Both the position numbers and the translations under genes were made by a program. Shown here one piece after another: positions 37,173 through 44,882 of a stretch of 64,000 nucleotides of DNA (position 1 is the first letter of the stretch; each line of letters starts with the position of its first letter). The notes beneath the pieces are model-generated. The model was given only the letters and a program-made list of their open reading frames with translations, had not been told where the DNA came from and made no database searches. Source of the stretch: CAYVQF01 sp964454015 (GTDB lineage: Bacteria > Myxococcota_A > Bradymonadia > UBA4248); contig CAYVQF010000027.1 in assembly GCA_964454015.1 (NCBI GenBank), positions 1 to 64,000 of the forward strand, written 5' to 3'.

Positions 37173-37892
37173 TCAGGGTTGCTTATCTAAGGCCAGACTA
37201 AGACCCCGCTTGAGCAAGCCAAGGGTCGAATAGAGCTCCCCATCGACCACCACGATCCCCGGGGGAACGCTGAGACTCGTTGGGGCAAAGTTCCACAAAG
37301 CCAGCGCGCCGCCAGCGATGAGTTGGTCGGCGGCGCGTTGCGCCCCGTCGGCGGGCAGGGTCAGCACGCCAATGTGGATGCGCATGCGTTTGGTCAGTGA
37401 GGTGAGTTTTTCCATGGGCAAGACCTCCTTGCCGTGGATGACGCGGCCGCATTTGGTTGGGTCATTGTCGAAGGCCGCGACCAGGCGCAGGCCACAGCTC
37501 TCCAGGCGTTGATGACCCAAGAGGGCCGAGCCCAGCGCTCCGGCGCCCACCAAGAAGGCCTGGGTGATGTCGTTCCAGCCGAGGAAGGTCTCGATGGCCT
37601 CGATGAGCTCATCGACGGCGTAGCCCACTTTGGGTCGGCCGACGATCCCGGTGTAGGCCAGATCCTTGCGGACCTGGGTTGGATCGAGCTTCAGGGCTTC
37701 ACCGATGTGGCTGGTGGAGACGTTGTCTCGGCCGAGCTGAGCGATGGCGCGCAGGTAATAGACATAGCTGGGTAGGCGTCGCAGGCTAGGCTCGGGGACG
37801 GCCTTGAGCGGCAGGTCTTGGGCGCAGTCATCGCCCGAGCTCTCTGCGGCCACGGGGGCCAGCGCCGCCTTTGATCGTAGCTTGTCGTCCAT
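37173..37892 (-). CDS. rex: Redox-sensing transcriptional repressor Rex
   Basis: Rex senses the NADH/NAD+ ratio and releases its operators when NADH rises. The 239-residue protein shows the winged-helix domain (RRLPSYVYYLRAIAQLG, HIGEALKLDPTQVRKDLAYTG) and a Rossmann domain (FLVGAGALGSALL, VAAFDNDPTKCGRVIHG), ending in a swapped helix. About 25 N-terminal residues are extra. It is the first gene of the hyd operon, directly behind a promoter and a 28-bp palindrome, which suggests that it regulates itself and the hydrogenase. Confidence 0.96.
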   Translation of the reverse strand: MDDKLRSKAALAPVAAESSGDDCAQDLPLKAVPEPSLRRLPSYVYYLRAIAQLGRDNVSTSHIGEALKLDPTQVRKDLAYTGIVGRPKVGYAVDELIEAIETFLGWNDITQAFLVGAGALGSALLGHQRLESCGLRLVAAFDNDPTKCGRVIHGKEVLPMEKLTSLTKRMRIHIGVLTLPADGAQRAADQLIAGGALALWNFAPTSLSVPPGIVVVDGELYSTLGLLKRGLSLALDKQP

Positions 37893-37910
37893 GGTGACCT
37901 CCGGTGAATC

Positions 37911-37938
37911 GAGAAATGGTTATCGAGAACCGTTTCTC
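37911..37938. promoter_or_regulatory. 28-bp palindromic operator upstream of rex-hyd
   Basis: Left arm GAGAAATGGTT (37911-37921) and right arm AACCGTTTCTC (37928-37938) flank ATCGAG; taken as one palindrome, 12 of 14 base pairs match. It sits at the predicted transcription start and 19 bases before the rex ATG, an ideal place for repression. It does not match the common Rex consensus (TTGTGA-N6-TCACAA type), so the binding factor is uncertain; Rex is the leading candidate. Confidence 0.7.
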
Positions 37939-37947
37939 TGATTGGCC

Positions 37948-37975
37948 ACTTTAGGACAAAAAAAAGGGCTGTCAA
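37948..37975 (-). promoter_or_regulatory. Promoter of the rex-hydCBA-hydS-spoIIE operon
   Basis: Minus-strand TTGACA (37975-37970), 16-base spacer containing eight T, then TAAAGT (37953-37948). The predicted start near 37940 abuts the 28-bp palindrome. No other promoter-like sequence was found within the operon, where gaps are at most 60 bases. Confidence 0.6.
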
Positions 37976-38047
37976 GTTAATAGCGAAAAAATTCCTCAAA
38001 GCGCTGGAGCGGAGATAGGGGGAGCGCTTGGAGGCCTTGCCGGCGCG

Positions 38048-38839
38048 CTATCGCTTGGGTCGGCACACCTTGGTATCGGGCTCGAGGCCGAGGAAGGGGG
38101 CGACGTCGACGCGTCGTCCCTGGGGGTCTTCGATGTCGATGTGGACATGGGGCGATGAGGTGGCGATGGCGGTACCGCCCATGAGGCCGATTTCCTGTCC
38201 GGCCAGGACGAGGTCGCCCACGGCGAGGCTGGGGTGGATGGCGGCCATGTGCATGTAGCGGATCTGATGGCCTTCTAGGGGCCCACTGAGGGCGCGGGTG
38301 GCGATGACCACGCCCGAACGCCAGCGGCCCGGCTTGCGGGTGAAGAAGTAGACCTTGCCGTAACCTGGGATCTCTGCCGAGCGAGGCAAGAGGCGGCCGG
38401 CGCGTTCGGTGTGGCCGGGCCTTTTGTCGTAGGTGCCGAAAGCATCGGGATCGTCTTCGGGGCGGCCGATGAGGGTGACGACGGCGTCGGTCATGCTGAA
38501 GATCGGGGTCCCGAGGCCGGCGTCGTCGCCAACACCGGCGAGGTCGATGCCGTTGTGCTGGCGCCGACCGCGGCAGTCGCCGAAGGTGCTGATCACGCGC
38601 TCGAGGGAGTAGGGCGGGACGACACGGGCCGCGCCCAGATTTCGTTCGGCGTGGGGTGCGTGAACCGCAGGCGCGTTGAAGCCCGGCTCGCCTCTGACGA
38701 GCATGCGATAGGATGGGGGCGCGCTCTGGTGGTGCTGTTGTGGGGCGGCGCACGCCGCGAAGGCCACGGCTCCGGCACAGATGGCCCATAGCGTCGCGGT
38801 CTTTCGCGGTGTCGAGAGGAGGCGGTTCAACCGGTCCAT
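38048..38839 (-). CDS. M23-family metallopeptidase lipoprotein
   Basis: The 263-residue precursor has a lipoprotein signal (ICAGAVAFAAC lipobox). The C-terminal domain has the lysostaphin-type zinc motifs QHNGIDLAG and SPHVHIDIED, with VGDLVLAGQEIGLMGGTA between them, so a peptidoglycan endopeptidase at the envelope is likely. The first zinc motif has Asn-Gly-Ile between His and Asp, within family variation. It lies 21 bases after the CHAP-like lipoprotein gene; the two form a cell-wall pair. Confidence 0.88.
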   Translation of the reverse strand: MDRLNRLLSTPRKTATLWAICAGAVAFAACAAPQQHHQSAPPSYRMLVRGEPGFNAPAVHAPHAERNLGAARVVPPYSLERVISTFGDCRGRRQHNGIDLAGVGDDAGLGTPIFSMTDAVVTLIGRPEDDPDAFGTYDKRPGHTERAGRLLPRSAEIPGYGKVYFFTRKPGRWRSGVVIATRALSGPLEGHQIRYMHMAAIHPSLAVGDLVLAGQEIGLMGGTAIATSSPHVHIDIEDPQGRRVDVAPFLGLEPDTKVCRPKR

Positions 38840-38860
38840 GGTGGCCTCGATGGGGGGTGT

Positions 38861-39877
38861 CTACAGCTCGGCACGCATCCCTGGCTGCCAGTTGTCGATG
38901 ACCACGACCTGATTGGCGTCGCCCAAGAGGTTGGCAAAGCCCGCGAAGAGCTTGCCAGCCATCCCCGATTGCCCGGCGCTGATCCCAGAGGCCCGCAGGA
39001 CGGTGTTCAAGCGTCCGTTGGGTCCCGCCATCTCACCAGGCTCGGCCAAGTTCATGAAGAAGCGCTGGACACTGCCATCGACATAGGCCAAGAGGGTGAC
39101 CGTGCCGTTGGCGTCGACGGACTCCACGACGGCGACCAAGGTGTACCAGTCGTTCCAGCGTCCATCGCGGTTGCGGTCGTAGGTGTTGTGGAAGAAGGCC
39201 AAGTCCCCCACGGCCGGCACGGCGGCGTGGTAGAGGACGCCCTTGCGGTAGGCATGCTGATAGAGCTCGAGGATGCTGGGGGCACCCTCCGAGAGGACCA
39301 CCCCGTTGACCCCATAAACGGCGGCGACATAGGCGGCAGCGTGGGCCGTGTCGTAGGCGTTGGCTTCGGGGGCATCAGCGAGCACGGCCAGGGGCCCCTT
39401 GGCCTTGGGTTGCCCCTGGGGGGTCTTGCTGGGGGGATCCACGGGCGCTTTGACAGCGGTGGCTGTTGCTTTCGTGGCGGCTTTGGCTGGGGGCGCGGGC
39501 TCGGCGACGGGCGTCAAGGGGGCGCTGGCCACTGTAGGTGGGGATGCGGGCTGGGCTTTGGCCACGGCTGCTCTGGCGGCCGTGGGCGCTGGGCTCTGGC
39601 GTGTGGTCGTGCTGGCGCCTGCGCCGGCCTCTGGATAGACCAGCCAGCCAAAGGGATCGGCCGTGCCCTTGGTCACCCGGGCGGGCTGGAAGTTGGCGCT
39701 GAGCATCGCTTCGGGAAAGAGCATGGAGGTGCCACTGGTGTCGAAGTGGCTACACCCCATGGTGCCCCAAGCCAGGAGAAGGGCGGCGAGGGTGACGATG
39801 GTCTGCGGTGAGCGCCGAAAGTGGCGGTGGATGTGGTGTTGGGCGCGCTGGCCTTCCTGAGCCTTTGGACCTTGCAT
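38861..39877 (-). CDS. Lipoprotein with CHAP/NlpC-P60-like domain, apparently lacking the catalytic Cys
   Basis: The 338-residue protein has a basic N-terminus and a lipobox (LAWGTMGC), a long Ala/Pro-rich linker (residues about 80-170), then a domain resembling CHAP/NlpC-P60 cysteine peptidases: AAAYVAAVYGVNG followed by VGDLAFFHNTYDRNRDGRWNDW. In active members a Cys precedes the 'FVxxVYG' helix (DCSGFV-type); here the segment reads AYDTAHAAAYVAAVYG with no Cys. It may be a non-enzymatic wall-binding partner of the adjacent M23 peptidase. The family assignment is moderate. Confidence 0.6.
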   Translation of the reverse strand: MQGPKAQEGQRAQHHIHRHFRRSPQTIVTLAALLLAWGTMGCSHFDTSGTSMLFPEAMLSANFQPARVTKGTADPFGWLVYPEAGAGASTTTRQSPAPTAARAAVAKAQPASPPTVASAPLTPVAEPAPPAKAATKATATAVKAPVDPPSKTPQGQPKAKGPLAVLADAPEANAYDTAHAAAYVAAVYGVNGVVLSEGAPSILELYQHAYRKGVLYHAAVPAVGDLAFFHNTYDRNRDGRWNDWYTLVAVVESVDANGTVTLLAYVDGSVQRFFMNLAEPGEMAGPNGRLNTVLRASGISAGQSGMAGKLFAGFANLLGDANQVVVIDNWQPGMRAEL

Positions 39878-39995
39878 GGTGTTCCCCTATGAGCCGAGGC
39901 GAGCCCGCATGGGATCTCGCGTCATGGGGCGAGGATAATGGCCTTTGGCTCAGCTCACAAAGTCTCGATGTCCTACATGTGGTCGCGCGTCCGGT

Positions 39996-40616
39996 TCAGG
40001 GAAGTGCGCGGGCCAGATCCTCGGGGGTGTTGATGTTGCCTACGACGTGTGGGTCGTCGACGGGGATTTGGCGGCGTCTGGTGGCGAAGCGCCGGAGGAA
40101 GGCCTGCAAATGCAAGCCTTCCACGGGAAGGAGCGACCACGCGGTCGGGGCCAGCCACAGGGGATGACCCGGACGGCCGAGGTAAGAAGGCTGGATGGCC
40201 CATGGCGCACGAGGCGGGGCGGCGTTGGTGCCGGCCTGCTGGAGTTCTTGCAGCGTCAGCGGGCTGACCAGAGGGCAGTCCACGGGCCAGATGAGGCAGG
40301 GCGCGTGGGTGCACAGGCGGGGGAGGGCGCAGAGAACGGACTCGAGCATCCCGGTGTGTTCCCAGCGGTGGTTGTGCACCCAGCCGACGGCGGTGTTCGA
40401 GTGGCGCTCCCGGACGCGCTCGGCCTGAGCGCCGGTGACGACCAGCACGGGCCCACAGCCGGCGGCGGTGGCGCAGTGGATGATGTGTTCCAGGAAGGTG
40501 CGCCCGGCGATCTCCGTGAGCGCTTTGGCTTGGCCCATCCGACGCCCGGCGCCAGCGGCGGGGACGATGAGCATGGGTGCTGGGACGAGCGTAGATGGGG
40601 TAGGGTTGACGTCCAT
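39996..40616 (-). CDS. MobA/MocA-like nucleotidyltransferase
   Basis: The 206-residue protein has the NTP-transferase signature PAAGAGRRMGQAKAL, VLVVTGAQAERV and the metal-binding WPVDCPLVSPLTL. The family contains molybdenum-cofactor cytidylyl- and guanylyltransferases and sugar-phosphate nucleotidyltransferases; MocA-like (CTP-using) proteins are closest in pattern, but the substrate cannot be fixed from sequence. The start is either 40616 (MDVNPTPS) or 40574 (MLIVPAAG); the shorter form begins directly at the core. No molybdoenzyme genes are adjacent. Confidence 0.8.
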   Translation of the reverse strand: MDVNPTPSTLVPAPMLIVPAAGAGRRMGQAKALTEIAGRTFLEHIIHCATAAGCGPVLVVTGAQAERVRERHSNTAVGWVHNHRWEHTGMLESVLCALPRLCTHAPCLIWPVDCPLVSPLTLQELQQAGTNAAPPRAPWAIQPSYLGRPGHPLWLAPTAWSLLPVEGLHLQAFLRRFATRRRQIPVDDPHVVGNINTPEDLARALP

Positions 40617-40822
40617 GGTCATCTCTGCGGTGGGGTCCCCGTTGTCCGTGGGTGTGCGCGACGCCGGGGGCACGCCGTGGTGGGAGTAGTCCGTCAGCAT
40701 CGCGGGGCCATGATGACGACCGCCGCGCTGCGGCGCAACGGGTGCCGGTGGCACAGGGGGGGGCGCCGCAGCGGGGGGGGGCTGGTCCAAGGTGTGTCGG
40801 GGGGCTGTCTCTTTGGCGGGGC

Positions 40823-40852
40823 TTGACGAAGTGGTCGAACCACTGCTATGGG
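40823..40852 (+). promoter_or_regulatory. Promoter of the GntR/FadR regulator with internal operator
   Basis: TTGACG (40823-40828) and TATGGG (40847-40852) are 18 bases apart. The spacer contains the palindrome AGTGGTCGAACCACT (40830-40844), which includes TGGT-N3-ACCA, the consensus half-sites of FadR-subfamily GntR regulators (PdhR, LldR type). Binding there would block RNA polymerase, so autoregulation is likely. The rest of the 343-bp spacer 40617-40959 is GC-rich and shows no gene. Confidence 0.7.
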
Positions 40853-40959
40853 GTCTTAGGCCCAGTAGAGGCTAAGCTATTTTTGCTACATGGGTTGGGC
40901 ATGGGCTGTTGGTCAACCTCTTGGTTGTGCAGTGCATCAACAGGTGCGGGAGAGTAGCG

Positions 40960-41685
40960 ATGAGTACCCGGGCCGATGAAATCTTCGAGGACCTCTTGTG
41001 CAAGATCCTGTCGGACGCCTATCCGGCGGGGAAGCGCTTGGATTCAGAGCGAGAGCTGGCGGCGCACTACGAGACGAATCGCAACACCTTGCGCGAAGCG
41101 ATCCAGCAACTCGAGCACCGACGCCTGGTCTCGGTGCGCCATGGTCAGGGTGTCACGGTGCAGGACTTCCGCAAGACGGCCACCATGGAGTCCCTGAGCG
41201 CTTTTTTGGTACATGCCAGTCATTCTGAGGAGCTGCTCTTGGTCGTGGAGGATCTCTTGCACGCCCGCACGCAGGTGCTGTCCCTGTCTTTGGAGCTGGC
41301 GGCGAGGCGGGCGACGCCGGAGGATTTGGCGGTCATCGATGCTTTGGTGGAGCGCCAGATGGTCAACTTCGCGGCGCGCAATCGCAACGCCCTGGCGACG
41401 ACGGACATCGAGTTCATCGATGCGCTCATCGATGCGGCCCATTCTCTGACGGCGCGATGGATCGCCAACACCATCCTCGACGTCTATCGCGCCATGTTGT
41501 CGCGGAGCACGGCGTTGTGGGTCTACGACGCGACTTTTCCGGACTACCTGCAGTCGCTGCGGGTGGCCATCGGGAGCGGGGACGCGACCAAGGCCGTCGC
41601 GGCGACGCGGGCCTACTTCAAGCGGGTCGATGGGACCCTCATCGAGGCACTGCAAGCTTTGGCGCGGGTGGTCGACGTCCCGTGA
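40960..41685 (+). CDS. GntR-family regulator, FadR/FCD subfamily
   Basis: The 241-residue protein has an N-terminal winged helix (AGKRLDSERELAAHYETNRNTLREAIQQLEHR, with RHGQGVTVQDF as the wing) and an all-helical FCD ligand-binding domain (about residues 80-235) with conserved His and Asp candidates such as EFIDALIDAAHSL. FadR-subfamily members respond to carboxylic acids. The ATG at 40960 (MSTRADEIF) has GGGAGAG upstream. The divergent MobA-like gene and the gene itself are the nearest possible targets; the effector is unknown. Confidence 0.92.
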   Translation: MSTRADEIFEDLLCKILSDAYPAGKRLDSERELAAHYETNRNTLREAIQQLEHRRLVSVRHGQGVTVQDFRKTATMESLSAFLVHASHSEELLLVVEDLLHARTQVLSLSLELAARRATPEDLAVIDALVERQMVNFAARNRNALATTDIEFIDALIDAAHSLTARWIANTILDVYRAMLSRSTALWVYDATFPDYLQSLRVAIGSGDATKAVAATRAYFKRVDGTLIEALQALARVVDVP

Positions 41686-41700
41686 GCCCCTGCTTCGGGG

Positions 41701-42513
41701 TCAGGTTTGGTTCTTCTCCCGGGCGATATCGCGGCTGCGCAGGGTGGCGGCGCGCAGCGTCTCCATGAGGGCGTGGCGTAGGCCAGCGGCCTCGGCCGCG
41801 GCCAGGCCGGCGGCGGTGGTGCCTCCGGGCGAGGTGACGGCGTCCTTGAGGAGAGCGGGGTGCCACTCGGCGAGGAGGGCTGCCGTGCCGTGCATGGTGA
41901 GGCGGGCCATCTCGAGGGCCGCTGTGCGGGGTAGGCCTTGGGCGACGGCGGCGTCGCTCAAGGCCTCGATGGCCACGGCAAAGAACGCGGGGCCGCTCCC
42001 GGTCAGGGCGGTGACGACGTGCATGAGGGCCTCATCGGCGACGCTGAGGACTGGGCCGAGGGCGCTGAAGACGGCTTCGGCGCGGCTGCGATCCGTGGGG
42101 CGGTCGTCTGCTTGGTGCAGCATGACCGTCACTCCGGCGCCGCACAGCGCTGGGGTGTTGGGCATGGCGCGGATGATGCGGTGGTGGCTGTGCCGGCGCA
42201 GGGCGGCCAGCTCCGTGCCGGCGACGATGGAGATGAGCAGGCTCTCCGGTGCGTTCGCCAGGGCGGTCAACAGCGCAGGGACTACGTCTGGTTTGACGGC
42301 CAGGACCGTGGCATCGGCGAGGGCCTGCTCCGGTGTGGTGACGAGGTGAACGAGGTGGTCTTTACCGAGGGCGCGCGCTTGTTCCAGCAGGTCGGCGCTG
42401 GCTGCGGGACGTGGATCAAAAACCCAGAGCGGCGTCGGCGCGGCTTGACGCAGGTGGCCGAGGGCGATGGCCTGCCCCATTCTGCCACAGCCAAGGATTC
42501 CGATGGATTGCAT
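41701..42513 (-). CDS. proC: Pyrroline-5-carboxylate reductase
   Basis: ProC reduces pyrroline-5-carboxylate to proline with NAD(P)H. The 270-residue sequence has the dinucleotide-binding GILGCGRMGQAIALG, VLAVKPDVVPALL, RAMPNTPALCGAG and the family signature region LTGSGPAFFAVAIEALSDAAVAQGLPR, with SPGGTTAAGLAA near the C-terminus. It is the last gene of a maf-yggS-proC operon; yggS and proC are neighbours in many bacteria. Confidence 0.96.
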   Translation of the reverse strand: MQSIGILGCGRMGQAIALGHLRQAAPTPLWVFDPRPAASADLLEQARALGKDHLVHLVTTPEQALADATVLAVKPDVVPALLTALANAPESLLISIVAGTELAALRRHSHHRIIRAMPNTPALCGAGVTVMLHQADDRPTDRSRAEAVFSALGPVLSVADEALMHVVTALTGSGPAFFAVAIEALSDAAVAQGLPRTAALEMARLTMHGTAALLAEWHPALLKDAVTSPGGTTAAGLAAAEAAGLRHALMETLRAATLRSRDIAREKNQT

Positions 42514-42564
42514 GGGCTGGTTCCGGAGGGTGAGGGTGGCCAGGGAGGGGCCACGGGTGGCGGT

Positions 42565-43263
42565 TCAGGGGGCCTGGCGTGGGCCGAAGATGGCTGTGCC
42601 GACGCGGATCATGGTGGCGCCTTCTGCGATGGCGATGGGGAAGTCGTCGCTCATGCCCATGGAGAGGTGGTGGAGGCGGCGCTCTGGGGGGCGGGCGAGG
42701 TTGATTTCGGCCTGCAGGGCGGCGAGCTGGCGGAAATGATGGCGGCTGTGCTCGGGCGTGGGATCGTAGGGTGGGATGGCCATGAGGCCGAGCACTCGTA
42801 GGCGCTGGGTTTTGTCGACCTTTGCGACCAGGTCGCGGCAGTGGTCGATGGCGACGCCTGCCTTGGTGGACTCTTGCCCGAGGTTGACCTCGATGAAGAT
42901 GGGCAGGGGGGGGGCGTCGAGGGGGCGGCGGCGGCTGATGCGGTTGGCGAGGCTGGCGCTGTCGACGGTGTGGAGGGCGAAGAGGGCGCTCTCGGCGATG
43001 ATGGGGGCCTTGTTGCTTTGCAGGTGGCCGATGAAGTGCCAGCGGATGTCCTCAGGGAGGGCGGCCATTTTGTCGCGCCATTCTTGGACGTAGTTCTCGC
43101 CGAAATCGCGCTGGCCGGCGGCGTAGGCTTCGGCGATGGCGGCGATGGGCTGGTGTTTGGAGACGGCGATGAGGGTGACCGAGTCGGGATCACGGTTGGC
43201 TTGGTGACAGGCTGCGGCCACCTGGGCGCGAATATGGGCGAGTCGTTGTGCGATGGTGCTCAT
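42565..43263 (-). CDS. yggS: YggS/PLPBP-family pyridoxal phosphate-binding protein
   Basis: The 232-residue single-domain TIM-barrel protein binds PLP and helps maintain vitamin B6 and amino-acid homeostasis. Motifs: VTLIAVSKHQPIAAIAEAYAAGQRDFGENYVQEW (PLP Lys in SKHQP), WHFIGHLQSNKA, EVNLGQESTKAGVA and LSMGMSDDFPIAIAEGATMIRVGTAIFG. It lies between maf and proC; pdxS-pdxT, which make PLP, are encoded elsewhere in the window. Confidence 0.95.
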   Translation of the reverse strand: MSTIAQRLAHIRAQVAAACHQANRDPDSVTLIAVSKHQPIAAIAEAYAAGQRDFGENYVQEWRDKMAALPEDIRWHFIGHLQSNKAPIIAESALFALHTVDSASLANRISRRRPLDAPPLPIFIEVNLGQESTKAGVAIDHCRDLVAKVDKTQRLRVLGLMAIPPYDPTPEHSRHHFRQLAALQAEINLARPPERRLHHLSMGMSDDFPIAIAEGATMIRVGTAIFGPRQAP

Positions 43264-43294
43264 GGGAAAGCCTCGGCCGACGCGTGGCGGCTGC

Positions 43295-43960
43295 TCAGAG
43301 GATGGTGCTCAGGTCCAGGGGCGTGGCGCCGATTTCGGCGTCGATGGCGCCAAGGCTCAGCAGCAGTTCGAGCGTCTCGGCGAGGGGCAGGCCGACGACA
43401 TTGGAATAGGAGCCATGGACTTCGCGCACCAGGACAGTGCCGATCCCCTGAACACCATAGGCGCCGGCTTTGTCAAGGGGCTCGCCTGAGCGGACGTAGC
43501 GCTCGAGGCAGCGGTCCGAGACCTTGGCGAAGGTGACGTCGGTGCTGACCACGAGGCGGTGGAGCGCCAGGTCGCGTCGGTCGGCGACGGCGACGCCCGT
43601 GAGCACTTGATGGGTGCGGCCGCGCAGTCGGGTGAGCATGGTGAGGGCGGCAGCGGGGGTGTGGGGTTTTTCGAGGAGCTGGCCGTCGAGGACCACGGTG
43701 GTGTCTGCGGCGAGGACCCATGGTGCGGGATGGCCGTGGGGGGGGGGCGGCCAGCCCAGCTCGACGGCGACGTGGGTGGCCTTCTCGCTGGCGAGGCGCA
43801 TGACGTAGGCAGAGGGGGTTTCGTGGGCTTGTGGAATTTCTTCGATGTTGGGGGTGTGCGTGAGGGGATCGTGGCCGAGGCGGCGCAACAGGGCGCGCCG
43901 GCGCGGTGAGGCGCTGGCGAGGATGAAGGCGGCCGTCGGAGCTGGGGCGTTGGTTGTCAT
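43295..43960 (-). CDS. maf: Maf-family nucleotide pyrophosphatase
   Basis: Maf proteins hydrolyse non-canonical nucleoside triphosphates and were first linked to septum formation. The 221-residue protein has FILASASPRRRALLRRLG, the ADTTVVLDGQLLEKP metal-binding region and AGAYGVQGIGTVLVREVHGSYSNVVGLPLAE. The pattern favours the YhdE (dTTP/UTP) type. It is the first gene of the maf-yggS-proC operon. Confidence 0.95.
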   Translation of the reverse strand: MTTNAPAPTAAFILASASPRRRALLRRLGHDPLTHTPNIEEIPQAHETPSAYVMRLASEKATHVAVELGWPPPPHGHPAPWVLAADTTVVLDGQLLEKPHTPAAALTMLTRLRGRTHQVLTGVAVADRRDLALHRLVVSTDVTFAKVSDRCLERYVRSGEPLDKAGAYGVQGIGTVLVREVHGSYSNVVGLPLAETLELLLSLGAIDAEIGATPLDLSTIL

Positions 43961-44056
43961 GATTGGCGTCGGGGTGGGTGGCAGCGTGGGCGCTGCGAGA
44001 GGTGGTTGTGGTGGGGGCCGCGGCGAAAGTCAAGTTGGGCTCGTGGCGGGAATGCT

Positions 44057-44086
44057 TTGACATCCGAACAGGTGTTCAGTTAGGGT
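44057..44086 (+). promoter_or_regulatory. lexA promoter with SOS box
   Basis: TTGACA (44057-44062) and TAGGGT (44081-44086) are 18 bases apart. Between them lies GAACAGGTGTTC (44066-44077), an inverted repeat GAAC-N4-GTTC. This is the core of Gram-positive and alphaproteobacterial-like LexA boxes, unlike the E. coli CTGT-N8-ACAG box. Its position predicts that LexA represses its own gene. Confidence 0.75.
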
Positions 44087-44117
44087 GGTGGGGTCATTGG
44101 CATAGGGGAGGACGGCG

Positions 44118-44780
44118 ATGAAGAAATTGACGGCGCGCCAGCAAGAGGTCTTGGATTGGGTGGTGCGCAAGACGGATGAGACGGGCTATCCGCCGACGAT
44201 CAGAGAGATCGGCGCGGCGTTGAACATCAAGTCGACCAACGGGGTTTCGGAGCACCTGCAGGCCTTGGTGCGCAAGGGATATTTGGTGCGTGACGCCGAC
44301 AAGAGCCGGGCGCTGCGACCGGTGCGTATGGAGGCTAGCGGCGCAGGTGAAGGGAGTGCCGCGCCAAGTGTGGCCGAGCCGGTGGCTTTGAGGCGTGTGC
44401 CCGTGCTGGGTCGAATCGCCGCTGGCCAGCCCATCACGGCGGTGGAAGAGCACGAGCAGGTGGTGACCTTGGAGGCGGCGCTTTTCGGGGCGGCGAGAGA
44501 TGAGATATTTGCGTTGCGGGTGCGAGGGGAGAGCATGATCGGCGACGGCATTTTGCCGGGCGATCTGGTGTTCGTGCGCTCGCAGCCGACGGCGCGTCGC
44601 GGCCAGATCGTGGCGTGTCTGCTCGACGATGAGGCGACCTTGAAGCGCTATGAGCCGCGCGGCGATGCGCTGTGGTTGTTGCCATCGAACCCGGCCATGG
44701 AGCCGATAGTGGTGCCGAAGGAGCTGGTGGAGGGGGTGCGCATCCTCGGGGTGGTAGTGGGTCTGATGCGGCAGATGTGA
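44118..44780 (+). CDS. lexA: SOS repressor LexA
   Basis: LexA represses DNA-damage genes and cleaves itself when RecA is activated. The 220-residue protein has an N-terminal winged helix (LTARQQEVLDWVVRKTDETGYPPTIREIG, STNGVSEHLQALVRKGYL), the Ala-Gly cleavage site at 102-103 (GRIAAGQPI), catalytic Ser139 (VRGESMIGDGIL) and Lys176 (DDEATLKRYEP). GGGGAGG lies six bases before the ATG. The promoter contains a GAAC-N4-GTTC box. It is divergent from maf. Confidence 0.97.
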   Translation: MKKLTARQQEVLDWVVRKTDETGYPPTIREIGAALNIKSTNGVSEHLQALVRKGYLVRDADKSRALRPVRMEASGAGEGSAAPSVAEPVALRRVPVLGRIAAGQPITAVEEHEQVVTLEAALFGAARDEIFALRVRGESMIGDGILPGDLVFVRSQPTARRGQIVACLLDDEATLKRYEPRGDALWLLPSNPAMEPIVVPKELVEGVRILGVVVGLMRQM

Positions 44781-44817
44781 TGGTGCAGTGCCAAGGCTGT
44801 TGCCCGGTGTTGGTGGC

Positions 44818-44830
44818 GCCTTGACAAGGC
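44818..44830. promoter_or_regulatory. Palindrome overlapping a -35 element
   Basis: GCCTTGACAAGGC is a perfect 13-base palindrome that contains TTGACA (44821-44826). A weak -10 AAGATT follows 17 bases later (44844-44849), 33 bases before the gene at 44883. A factor bound here would control that gene, possibly together with the FHA gene after it. Confidence 0.4.
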
Positions 44831-44882
44831 TCGGCTCTTTGGGAAGATTCACTGCGTAGTCGGGTGTGGGTCGAGGTGCACG

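Noticed and set aside
39996..40616. Assignment of the transferase as MobA in a molybdenum-enzyme locus
   Set aside because: The fold is clear, but no molybdenum cofactor or molybdoenzyme genes are nearby, so the substrate is left open.
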